Assembly: GCF_001983935.1 (NCBI RefSeq) | Contig: NZ_CP017641.1 | Coordinates: 8,358,001-8,422,000, forward strand | DNA: 64,000 bases | From: Fuerstiella marisgermanici | Lineage (GTDB): Bacteria; Planctomycetota; Planctomycetia; Planctomycetales; Planctomycetaceae | Direction of reading: 5' to 3' | Part shown: positions 28,968 to 36,722 of the stretch, piece by piece | How positions within the stretch are numbered: the stretch's first letter is position 1 | Layout of the letters: every line of letters begins with the position of its first letter | Program-made: the position numbers and the translations under genes | Notes under the pieces: generated by a model | The model's database searches: none | What the model saw: the letters and a program-made list of their open reading frames with translations, nothing else | What the model was told of the DNA's origin: nothing

Positions 28968-29710
28968 TGATCTTGTGTCCGGCGGGGAGCGAAGCTCTGT
29001 GGAGGGATGAGGAAGCGAGGCGATGGCCGCCTCTGACTTGGCGTGACCCATATGGTGCCACAAGCTGTGCTCAAACGCAAGTTGTATTGGCAGTCGGTGG
29101 CCACGCACTTCTGTTTGCGCGACAGTTCTACGGAAGATGACGAGTCACGGGTCTTGCGTGCCGCAACTTCAGCAGATGCCTGATTGCAATGTGACGCGAA
29201 GTCGCTTGTCCTCATCAGTCGCTTCAAGCCTAACAAATGTCTGCGGGTTTAATGCAGCCATACGCTAACGGCTGCGGCAATGAAAAATTTTCGCGTGATG
29301 GTCAAAGTCGGACGACATGTCTCGTACCGATTCCCTGAACACAATGCCGCAGCCATCGTTTTAAGACTGCTTCTGCTCCCTGAACCCGCACTGGATAAGC
29401 GTTCACCAGATTCAGTGATCGCCGGATTCAGCTATCGACAAACAATGGAAGTCGAACGAACCTATAAGCGGTTGACGGACAGTGCCCAGCCACTGATTTG
29501 ATATTCGCCAACAGTCTGAACGCCCATTGAACTCCTGACAGGGAATTCAACGGAAACTCTTTCCTGAGTAATGCCGGCGAGCTATTCACGGTAAGCTGTG
29601 AAGCCATCTGCATGGCACGGTCACTGGATTTGATGCGATCATGGGATCGCCTGAGTAAACGCAGGGGCGCGTGTTTCTGCGATGTGTCGTAACTAACGCG
29701 AGCGTCAACA
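28968..29710. other. Intergenic region, 743 bp, no gene seen
   Basis: It lies between the divergently transcribed DUF1501 and kinase genes. Only short open frames are present, without ribosome binding sites or recognisable motifs. One small hairpin, GCAGCC-GGCTGC, sits near 29258. It probably holds both promoters. Confidence 0.5.
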
Positions 29711-32700
29711 ATGCCCATTGACCCTGAAGATGTCGCACGCATCCTGCGAGCGATTATCGAAGAACCACTGGCCAGCCGATCTGCTGTGCTTGATCGCGAA
29801 TGTGGCGCCGATGCCGAACTTCGCCGACACATCGAAGGTCTTCTAAAAGAGCAATCTGCGTCCGACGCGACGGATGACACGTTTATTGGTTCGTCCGACA
29901 GTGATCCGGCTTCGTGGAGTGAGGTTGATGAATCGGGGGCAACACGTTTCGGCGAAATGCCGTCAACCGCGATCGAACATCCGCTGGCCGCCCCATCGGG
30001 AATTCTCGATGGCCGTTACACTCTGCAAAAGAAAATCGGCGAAGGAGGCATGGGCGAAGTCTGGATCGCTCAACAGTCGGAACCGATCCGACGCAGCGTG
30101 GCTCTGAAACTGATCAAGGCGGGCATGGATACGCGTGCGGTGCTGGTTCGCTTTGAACAGGAACGACAGGCTCTGGCGCTGATGGATCATCCCAACATTG
30201 CCAAAGTCTTCGATGCGGGTACGACACCAACCGGACAACCGTTCTTCGCTATGGAATTGGTTCACGGGCCGCCGCTGACGAAGTTCTGCGATTCTGAAAG
30301 ACTGTCGCCAAAGGACCGGCTGGGGCTGTTTGTTTCCATCTGCCAGGCGGTCCAGCACGCTCATCAAAAAGGAATTGTTCATCGCGACCTGAAGCCGGCC
30401 AACATTTTGGTCACGGTCGTGGACGGTCAGCCGGTCCCCAAAGTGATCGACTTCGGTGTCGCCAAGGCGACGGCCGGGAAGCTGACTGAAGAAACAATGG
30501 TGACCGGATTCGGAACCGTTGTGGGCACGCTCGAATACATGGCGCCGGAACAGGCGGGGACAATCGGAGATGACGTTGATACTCGCGCTGACATTTATTC
30601 CCTGGGAGTCGTGCTGTACGAACTATTGACCGGACTACGACCGTTTGACGGACGCCGCCTACGGAAGGCTGCGTTGTCAGAAATGATTCGCATTATCCGC
30701 GAAGACGATCCAACACGCCCCAGCACAGCGCTGTCTGCCGAAGAATCACTGCCGTCGCTGGCCGCTGTCCGAAACACCGAACCCAAAAAACTGATGGCCG
30801 AACTTCGCGGCGAGCTGGACTGGGTCATCATGAAGTGCCTGGAGAAAAGTCGCGAACGCCGCTACGAAACCGCCAGCGGTCTGGCTCAGGACATTCAGCG
30901 CTATCTGTCCGACGAACCCGTGCAGGCCCGACCGCCCTCAACCGGCTATCGACTACAGAAATTTGTCTCACGACATCGCAGCACGGTTCTGGCGTCCAGT
31001 GTGATACTCATTTGTCTGGTCGCCGGAATCATCGGCACAACCTGGGGACTGTTGAAGGCAAAACAACAAACCGGAATCGCAGTCTTGCGGGCCCGTGAAG
31101 CCGAGACGGCTCGCTTGGGCGAAGAGCAACAAAAAGAGCGGGCGCTGCTGGCCAGTCGCCAGGCATTCGACGCACTGGATTCCTTTACGTCTGACCTGAT
31201 GGTCAATCTGCTGGGCAGCAAGGCACAGCTGACCGAAACCGAACGCGGGGTTCTACAAAACGCTCAGCAGCAGTGGAACGTGTTTGCCCAATCACGAGGC
31301 ACTTCCGCGGAATCGCGGGAAATCCAGGCAAACGGAGCCGCCAATCTTTCGTTGATTCAATACAGACTGGGGCTGGACAAAGAAGCAGAAGCCAACGACC
31401 GCAAAGCGTTGAACATTCGAGAAACTCTGGCGACGGAATTTCCGGACAACGTTAGGTATCGCAAGCTGACAGCCATGAGCCACCAGAATCTGGGTGGGTC
31501 ACTGCGAGGCCGCGGGCAACGCACGGAATCCTCACGACACTTTCAACAGGCGGCCGACATCTTTGAAGCACTCGCTACCGATTTCCCGGACGAAACCGAT
31601 TTTCAGGTTCGACTGGCCGACAGCTACATCAGTCTGGGAAATGTCGAACGTGACTTTGGCAATTGGGACAACAGCCGTCAGCACTATTTAAAAGCGCTGG
31701 ACCTGCAGTCACGACTGGTCCGCGACTTTCCCGAATCCAAAGACTTTCAGATCGGGATCGCTCGCAGTCATTGGGGCCTCGCGTTTCTTAACAAACGACA
31801 GGACCGGAAAGCGGAATCCACCGGACACTATCAGAAGGCGATCGCCGTTTACGAAGACCTTGCCGAAGCCACGTCAGAGACGCCCGAGTCGCTGGAATAC
31901 CGCCACACGGTCGCTCAGCTGCGACGCGAATTCGGCGTGATGCTGTCGGACAGCGGCCATGATGATCTCGGTGCCGAACAGCTGGCCATGGCACTGCCCA
32001 TTCTGCAGGACATTGCCGACCAGTTTCCGTCCATGCCACGCTTTCAGGCAAAGCTGGCTCAGGCGCACCGCGATTACGGACAGATCCTCGGGTTTCTGGA
32101 TAAGTCTTCCGAGGCCGGAAGCCAGTTCGAAAAGGCAGTTCAGATCTCTCAACGACTGACGGCCGAACATGCGACCGTCCTGCCGTATCATGCGGAGTTA
32201 GGGATTACTTTTCGAATGCAGGCCGACCTGATGCGTGACGGCGAAGAACCGGCCGAAGCACTGGACTGGTATCAGAAGGCCATCCAGGTTCTCACAGCCA
32301 CACACGTTCAGGATACGAACTACACATTGGTCAGAAATTCGCTGTGTACCGCTCACCGACACCGCGCTGAAACCCTGGACCATCTGCAACGCCACAAGGA
32401 TGCTCTGCAGGATTGGACCAAAGTTCTGGAATTGTGCAGCGAGGAACAAAGGCCCATTGTGCAGTCACAGCAGGCCGATTCTTTGTTGCGATCCGGATCC
32501 GTGGAAGAGGCCATATCGCGCGTCAGCGAACTGGAGAAGATCGAGAATGACAATCCGGCCCATTGGTTCAACTTTGCGAAGCTGTACGCCATCGCCAGCG
32601 AAAAGGTTCCGCGGCGCGCCGACGAATTTGCAAATCACGCAATGACCCTGCTGACAAAAGCCGTCGACATGGGCTTCTCCGATGTCGAACAACTGGACAC

Positions 32701-32794
32701 CGAGGTAGACCTGAAGGCGCTGCGGAAACGCGCCGACTTCCAGGCCCTCCGCAACCGAGTCAATCCGGTGCCCGTTGAAGATAAGCAAGACTGA
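29711..32794 (+). CDS. Transmembrane Ser/Thr protein kinase with C-terminal TPR-like repeats
   Basis: A 1027-residue protein. The kinase domain spans about residues 102-405 and is complete: glycine loop IGEGGMGEVW, Lys in VALKLIK (about 133), catalytic loop HRDLKPANIL (about 224-233), DFGVA (about 247), and APEQ in the activation segment. A single transmembrane helix lies near 422-445 (ASSVILICLVAGIIGTTWG). Residues about 490-1010 are TPR-like helical repeats outside the membrane, for example YHAELGITFRMQADLMRDGE. This planctomycete architecture senses or scaffolds through the repeats. The N-terminal 60 residues resemble a short regulatory helix bundle. Confidence 0.94.
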   Translation: MPIDPEDVARILRAIIEEPLASRSAVLDRECGADAELRRHIEGLLKEQSASDATDDTFIGSSDSDPASWSEVDESGATRFGEMPSTAIEHPLAAPSGILDGRYTLQKKIGEGGMGEVWIAQQSEPIRRSVALKLIKAGMDTRAVLVRFEQERQALALMDHPNIAKVFDAGTTPTGQPFFAMELVHGPPLTKFCDSERLSPKDRLGLFVSICQAVQHAHQKGIVHRDLKPANILVTVVDGQPVPKVIDFGVAKATAGKLTEETMVTGFGTVVGTLEYMAPEQAGTIGDDVDTRADIYSLGVVLYELLTGLRPFDGRRLRKAALSEMIRIIREDDPTRPSTALSAEESLPSLAAVRNTEPKKLMAELRGELDWVIMKCLEKSRERRYETASGLAQDIQRYLSDEPVQARPPSTGYRLQKFVSRHRSTVLASSVILICLVAGIIGTTWGLLKAKQQTGIAVLRAREAETARLGEEQQKERALLASRQAFDALDSFTSDLMVNLLGSKAQLTETERGVLQNAQQQWNVFAQSRGTSAESREIQANGAANLSLIQYRLGLDKEAEANDRKALNIRETLATEFPDNVRYRKLTAMSHQNLGGSLRGRGQRTESSRHFQQAADIFEALATDFPDETDFQVRLADSYISLGNVERDFGNWDNSRQHYLKALDLQSRLVRDFPESKDFQIGIARSHWGLAFLNKRQDRKAESTGHYQKAIAVYEDLAEATSETPESLEYRHTVAQLRREFGVMLSDSGHDDLGAEQLAMALPILQDIADQFPSMPRFQAKLAQAHRDYGQILGFLDKSSEAGSQFEKAVQISQRLTAEHATVLPYHAELGITFRMQADLMRDGEEPAEALDWYQKAIQVLTATHVQDTNYTLVRNSLCTAHRHRAETLDHLQRHKDALQDWTKVLELCSEEQRPIVQSQQADSLLRSGSVEEAISRVSELEKIENDNPAHWFNFAKLYAIASEKVPRRADEFANHAMTLLTKAVDMGFSDVEQLDTEVDLKALRKRADFQALRNRVNPVPVEDKQD

Positions 32795-32825
32795 GGCCAT
32801 CGCCAAGGGGAAACGAGTTCAAGCT

Positions 32826-32842
32826 GCCGGACAGCGTCCGGC
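32826..32842. terminator. Possible bidirectional terminator hairpin
   Basis: GCCGGAC-AGC-GTCCGGC is a perfect 7-bp stem between the convergent kinase and C58-like genes, abutting the stop of the latter at 32843. No T-run follows, so intrinsic termination is uncertain. Confidence 0.4.
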
Positions 32843-33442
32843 TCAGGCGTAAAACCAGATGCCAATGGTGTCGTCTGGCCCCTTATTCTTCCGTGTCCGA
32901 CGTCCTTCAACCAGGCTTTGGGCTCCCGCGACAAATTTCCACTTGTTGCTGAAACCGATCAATCCACAATTCGGGTCCATCACATAGTACTTGTTGTTGT
33001 AACTCCCAAACGCAACGTCATGTTTCCATACGGAAACGTATGCGCCCCAGTTTCCACTCGGAACGTCGCTCATTTCGAGCGTCTTTGGCGTGACCTTCTT
33101 GAGAAGCCGCACTCCTGGATCCGCAGACATTTTCTTGAGCTGCTTCACATGGCCGTCCATGTGTTGGCCAAAGTCCTTGATGTATGTCCCCTGGAATTTC
33201 AGCACTTCTGTGAAGTACTTGCGGAAACTTCCCTTCTCATGAGCCTCCTTTTGACCGCTCAGCAAAGCAATTACCCACGCCGTTGCGAGACCTTTGCAGA
33301 TCCCGTGTCCGCCCTGACGGACGAGCGTGTCGTCAGCAGTGCCCCAGCTCGCCACCGGTGGCGGATTGTTCTCCTTACGCACAATACAAGAAAGGCCATC
33401 TTTACCTGCCGCAATAGCGCCGTCATAGTATTTCTTAGCCAT
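32843..33442 (-). CDS. Predicted C58 (YopT/AvrPphB-like) cysteine protease
   Basis: A 199-residue protein without a signal peptide. The order and spacing of three motifs match the papain-like C58 fold: Cys49 in GGHGICKGLATAWVIALLSG, His141 in VSVWKHDVAFG, and Asp156 in YYVMDPNCGLIGFS. YopT-family proteases have a Cys in G-x-C before a helix, a His before a strand, and Asp in (F/Y)-F-D-P-N-x-G. The family cleaves host GTPases or kinases in pathogens. The role in free-living bacteria is unknown, with toxin or effector function possible. No immunity or secretion partner is evident nearby. It is convergent with the kinase gene. Confidence 0.72.
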   Translation of the reverse strand: MAKKYYDGAIAAGKDGLSCIVRKENNPPPVASWGTADDTLVRQGGHGICKGLATAWVIALLSGQKEAHEKGSFRKYFTEVLKFQGTYIKDFGQHMDGHVKQLKKMSADPGVRLLKKVTPKTLEMSDVPSGNWGAYVSVWKHDVAFGSYNNKYYVMDPNCGLIGFSNKWKFVAGAQSLVEGRRTRKNKGPDDTIGIWFYA

Positions 33443-33703
33443 AAATCACTCTCTATTAGATTGAGGCAGCAAATTGTCCGGTCTTCTGGAAACGCGGCAG
33501 ACGCAAATCGTCACATCGCGGTTTGTGCCATGATCCCGCCACTAAATGAAACATTTTCCACAACGCTGCAATCGACCTGAGAATGGCCTCTGGAGGGGCT
33601 TCTGGACGATATCAGGCGTATCAGTGGATGTGATGTGGAGAGGATAATCTGCAAGGGACGGCCAATACACGAACTATTTGGTTGCTGAGTTCATGCCTGT
33701 TTT

Positions 33704-34123
33704 CTACGGACGCAGAAGATTCAGCCAGAAGAAGTCTGCAACAACTGCGCTCAAGCAAATGCTGAAGCACGTCGTAGCGACAGTGGCGTTGATATACACG
33801 GTGTCCGGATCGAACGGCGGCCCAATGTACACCCAAGGGGTATCAATAAAGTACAGACGGTTTGAAAAGACAACGACAAGCACTGTAGATGCTAAGACTG
33901 AAAAGATTGGCCGTGCAAATGCAACGCAGGTGATGAAGCCTGCTGGCAGCAGAAGCCAAAGCGAGAGACCGGATTCGTAAATGGCCGATCGATGCAGCGC
34001 CGGTACCAGGAGGCCGAGGACTACGGCGAACGACAGGATGGCCCAGCGAGAGCGGATTGGTGCAAGAAGCGAGGTGCGTGAATCCCGTAGCGTTCGGGGC
34101 GGTCGACATGGGTTCGAGCTCAT
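33704..34123 (-). CDS. Small integral membrane protein, 139 aa
   Basis: Four hydrophobic segments are visible after a basic N-terminus: WAILSFAVVLGLLVPALH, LSLWLLLPAGFITCVAFA, IFSVLASTVLVVVFSN and VATTCFSICLSAVVADFFW. No family is recognised. An overlapping plus-strand frame of 100 codons is less convincing because it lacks such structure. It lies at the left edge of the reverse-strand cassette cluster and could itself be a cassette gene, but I could not find a clear attC-like site beside it. Confidence 0.55.
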   Translation of the reverse strand: MSSNPCRPPRTLRDSRTSLLAPIRSRWAILSFAVVLGLLVPALHRSAIYESGLSLWLLLPAGFITCVAFARPIFSVLASTVLVVVFSNRLYFIDTPWVYIGPPFDPDTVYINATVATTCFSICLSAVVADFFWLNLLRP

Positions 34124-34241
34124 GATTGCCTATGCCTCCGGTCTATACAGGGAGCCTGCCCTACCGGCTTTGATTTCATGAGACTTTCGCCACCGCCCCT
34201 CCTGTGTATGGCAGGGTTCTTCGACTTCGTTGTTGCGTTCG

Positions 34242-34640
34242 TCATAGCCCTGTCGCAGTATTTGCAAGCAGTTCACACAAAATTCGATCCTCTCGTGGAT
34301 TGAAGTCTGTTGGATCTTCATTGCATGAATGAGCGTTCCATACGTGAGCAATGCAAGCAATTGTATCGTCAATCGTAAATGGCGTATCGTCGAGCAACCT
34401 ATGTATCGCCGCTGCCACTTCGTTGAGGCTTTCAAAGTACTCGCCCATCGCTTCCTCAACCTCGGAACGCACTGAAGCAAGCTCCGTCCGAAAAGCTTCG
34501 GGATCACTCTCGGCGAGTTCAAGATAGGTGAAGGCGTTCTCCAGTTGGTCGAACCAATAAGCCTCCTGATAGAGCTGGCAGTAGGCGAACACAAGATGCC
34601 GAAAGAGTGCATCTGTGAATCCGTCGCCACTGCGGCGCAT
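34242..34640 (-). CDS. Hypothetical acidic helical protein, 132 aa (cassette gene)
   Basis: A soluble, strongly acidic, mainly helical protein (FTYLELAESDPEAFRTELAS, VEEAMGEYFESLNEVAAAI). There is no signal peptide and no recognised family. The start ATG at 34640 is about 50 bases downstream, on its strand, of attC-like site A, the usual spacing for a cassette ORF. The region 34124-34241 has no clear attC partner at its 3-prime end. Confidence 0.55.
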   Translation of the reverse strand: MRRSGDGFTDALFRHLVFAYCQLYQEAYWFDQLENAFTYLELAESDPEAFRTELASVRSEVEEAMGEYFESLNEVAAAIHRLLDDTPFTIDDTIACIAHVWNAHSCNEDPTDFNPREDRILCELLANTATGL

Positions 34641-34690
34641 TCGCCTTTCGAATTCCGTGCCAGCAAGTAGGATTGTTATTCGCCTCTTGT

Positions 34691-34778
34691 CGAAGAACGA
34701 GCAAAATCACCCGAGTTGCCGTGGGGGACTTTGAGTTCGGATGCAGCACCGGCGGCAACTCTGGCGCATTTTAATGGG
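34691..34778 (-). other. attC-like site A (reverse cluster)
   Basis: On the plus strand, AAAATCACCCGAGTTGCCG (34702-34720) pairs with CGGCAACTCTGGCGCATTTT (34752-34771) with a few bulges. The minus-strand right box is GCTCGTTCTTCG, like the TTCGTTCGC box of site 2. The opposite box is interrupted by the start of the 303-bp element at 34777. Confidence 0.6.
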
Positions 34779-35079
34779 TACGCCTTGCATGGCGTGTGTT
34801 TTATGGGGTGCAAGTGCCCTGTACGAAAATTGTGGTCTTGCGGACTGATGGTACATCCATTGAGCTGCATGAATCAAGTAGGAAACGAGGGCAACTGCGG
34901 GTAGGTAACGAACCGTGGGTTGGCCCGACCGACTTGTTCGGTTGGGTCGCGCAGCGACAGGATGCCTGCTTGTCGGCTTCCGTCGAACATGGAGTTCGAT
35001 ACTGATTGGACGCCGGATGATGAGACATCTTGTGCCTGCGGCACCCAGCCGTCATGAACGGCGGTCGGGCCACCCTGCG
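34777..35079 (+). repeat. 303-bp RNA-like element, copy 1 (group II intron-like 5-prime part)
   Basis: It is the same length as 35847-36149, with about 11 substitutions and no gaps. The first 60 bases can fold as a multibranch: GTAC closes with GTAC, enclosing GCC-TTGCAT-GGC and a GGGG-TGCAAG stem. GGGGTGCAAGTCCCC followed by TGTACGA strongly resembles domain I of bacterial group II introns. The 5-prime edge abuts attC-like site A and the orientation is opposite to the cassettes, as for group IIC-attC introns. No domain V or reverse transcriptase is seen. The last 165 bases are family B palindromes, so any intron is truncated. Confidence 0.6.
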
Positions 35080-35128
35080 GCTCATGACACGATTCGAGGC
35101 AAATCAACCCGCTTACCAGCTCCGGGCT

Positions 35129-35186
35129 CCTTGAACAAAAGATGAGAACTCGGCGACGCGAGTTTCTCATCCACTGGTGTTAGGTC
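35129..35186 (-). other. attC-like site B (reverse cluster)
   Basis: A short site. On the minus strand ACCTAAC matches the integron core RYYYAAC exactly. GATGAGAAACTCG pairs with CGAGTTCTCATC with one bulged A, and TGTTCAAGG forms the other edge. It lies 26 bases downstream of the GrpB stop. Confidence 0.65.
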
Positions 35187-35212
35187 GCCGCTGCGGATTT
35201 GACCGCTGCCAT

Positions 35213-35758
35213 TCAATCTCGTCGGTTCGCCCTCGCGATTGATTCAAGTTCAGTATCCGTCATTCCGCAAACGGAAAGAATGTTCGCGAGGAAGTCTGTT
35301 TTCCCGTCAATGTATCCATCAATATCATTCACGTACTCACGAGCAAGTGTTTGTTTGAGTTCACCATAGGATTTAGCACCTTCCGGGTCTGATCGCAGGT
35401 GGTCGCGTATCGCCAGATGATTGCGCAATGCCAAATTCCCGTGCGGGCAGACGTACAAATGGTGAGCTGGCGAATCCGGTGGATTATCGAATGCTTCTCG
35501 CCCCTCTATTCCCAGGTTACCGCGGTGTCGGTATCCCAATGTCGCAAGCCGCTCAATTGCCGTTGCGCCGCCCGGCGCGCCCTTGACCACGACATCCATG
35601 TCAATCACCGGTTTGGCTGACAGGCCTGGGACGGCGGTACTGCCAACATGTTCGATAGCAACGGCTATGTCTCCAGTGGCCTTTGAGATGCGGTCACGGA
35701 GTTGCTCAAACAACGTTGGCCAGGTTGGGTCGTATTTAACGACTGTGAGGTACTTCAT
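35213..35758 (-). CDS. GrpB family protein (nucleotidyltransferase-like), cassette gene
   Basis: A 181-residue protein matching the GrpB/UPF0157 family, which has a nucleotidyltransferase-like fold. Key blocks are VVKYDPTWPTLFEQL, AIEHVGSTAVPGLSAKPVID with the acidic pair of the active site (IDMDV), and HHLYVCPHGNLALRNHLAIRD. GrpB-like genes are frequent in integron cassettes and near resistance genes. Their substrate is not settled. The gene is bracketed by attC-like sites B and C on its own strand, and its start codon touches site C. Confidence 0.92.
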   Translation of the reverse strand: MKYLTVVKYDPTWPTLFEQLRDRISKATGDIAVAIEHVGSTAVPGLSAKPVIDMDVVVKGAPGGATAIERLATLGYRHRGNLGIEGREAFDNPPDSPAHHLYVCPHGNLALRNHLAIRDHLRSDPEGAKSYGELKQTLAREYVNDIDGYIDGKTDFLANILSVCGMTDTELESIARANRRD

Positions 35759-35848
35759 GGCGGCATAACGATTAGCGTAACCAGGCGGCGACGGTTGACT
35801 TGGGTTTGGAAATTGGACGTAAATCGCCGCTCCCGTTCACGCTGTCGG
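35759..35848 (-). other. attC-like site C (reverse cluster)
   Basis: The minus strand reads AGCGTGAACGGGAGCGGCGA, then after about 40 bases TCGCCGCCTGGTTACGCT, then the box AATCGTTATGCC. The arms pair with two bulged bases plus a small mismatch. The first arm is nearly the same as that of site 1 (GTGAACGGGAGCGGC), so sites in the two clusters are related. The outer left box is lost where the 303-bp element begins. Confidence 0.72.
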
Positions 35849-36149
35849 TACGCCTTGCATGGCGAGTGTTTTATGGGGTGCAAGTCCCCTGTACGAGAAT
35901 GGAGGTCTTGCGGACTGATGGTACATCCATTGAGCTGCATGAATCAAGTAGGAGACGAGGGCGACTGCGGGGAGGTAACGAACCGTGGGTTGGCCCGACC
36001 GACTTGTTCGGTTGGGTCGCGCAGCGACAGGATGCCTGCTTGTCGGCTTCCGTCGAACATGGAGTTCCATACTGATTGGACGCCGGATGATGAGACATCT
36101 TGTGCCCGCGGCACCCAGCCGCCATGAACGGCGGTCGGGCCACCCTGCG
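35847..36149 (+). repeat. 303-bp RNA-like element, copy 2
   Basis: The partner of 34777-35079, about 96 percent identical by eye. This copy keeps the perfect stem GGGG-TGCAAGT-CCCC that copy 1 has broken by one change. It abuts attC-like site C in the same way. The shared ending at CCACCCTGCG defines the right edge. No coding frame is convincing in either copy. Confidence 0.6.
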
Positions 36150-36259
36150 CACGGTTTCTTCGAGGGGCCTGCGTTGGGCTGAACGAAGCGCCGGGGTTTC
36201 ACTCGTTGCTCGCTCCAACGTCGGCCACACACCTTGCTGCCAATTCCGCAAGGATCGAT

Positions 36260-36613
36260 TTAGATGGCCGGGTCCTGGAGGCGCAGGCGACAGAAGAGTC
36301 GGTAGCAGATTTCTGATGCGGGTCTGAGTAACGGCAGTTCGGTCAATCGAGCGACGAAGCCGAAGCCCACCAACGAGTACACATGCCGCAGGACATCCGT
36401 GCCTTTGATCCACGTGCCGTCGGCCAGTAGGCAGTGAGTGACGGCCGATAATTCTTTTTGCGTCTTATCGAAGACGCGAGCATCAAAGCTGCGCGACTTG
36501 ATGTTCGCAAAGTGCACACAGTCCTTGCGATCAAGGCGTCTTAGCAACTGAACGCGCCGTCTCCACAACGAGGAATCGCCATCGTAGAACACAATGATGT
36601 TGCCATGCTTCAT
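36260..36613 (-). CDS. DCC/DUF393-like protein lacking the redox cysteines
   Basis: 117 residues from the ATG at 36613 (MKHGNIIVFYDG). The frame is open from 36685 but the extra residues are not conserved-looking. It matches the DUF393 (DCC) thiol-oxidoreductase-like family: IIVFYDGDSSLWRRRVQLLR, VHFANIKSRSFD, HCLLADGTWIKGTDVLRHV and a C-terminal YRLFCRLR. The family usually has DGxCxxC at the start. Here both cysteines are replaced (DGDSSLW), so thioredoxin-like activity is unlikely. Another attC-like half-palindrome may lie at 36170-36230, so it could be the next cassette. Confidence 0.72.
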   Translation of the reverse strand: MKHGNIIVFYDGDSSLWRRRVQLLRRLDRKDCVHFANIKSRSFDARVFDKTQKELSAVTHCLLADGTWIKGTDVLRHVYSLVGFGFVARLTELPLLRPASEICYRLFCRLRLQDPAI

Positions 36614-36722
36614 TTTGGAATGGCTTTCGTGCAAAAGAGTGGTCGTGTCGAAAGGGAACTTGAACTTTTGAGACCTGCACGCCAACCGCCGCTTTATGGA
36701 AAGTGGAACAGTTTGAAAGAGG

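Noticed and set aside
29280-29501. 73-codon frame between DUF1501 and kinase genes
   Set aside because: No ribosome binding site and no recognisable feature. An overlapping minus-strand frame is equally long.
33678-33980. Plus-strand 100-codon frame overlapping the small membrane protein gene
   Set aside because: The minus-strand frame has four clear transmembrane segments. This one has mixed, basic composition and no structure.
34124-34241. A further attC site downstream of the 132-aa cassette gene
   Set aside because: CCTGCC and GGCAGG can pair, but I could not find paired outer boxes or a consistent bulge pattern.
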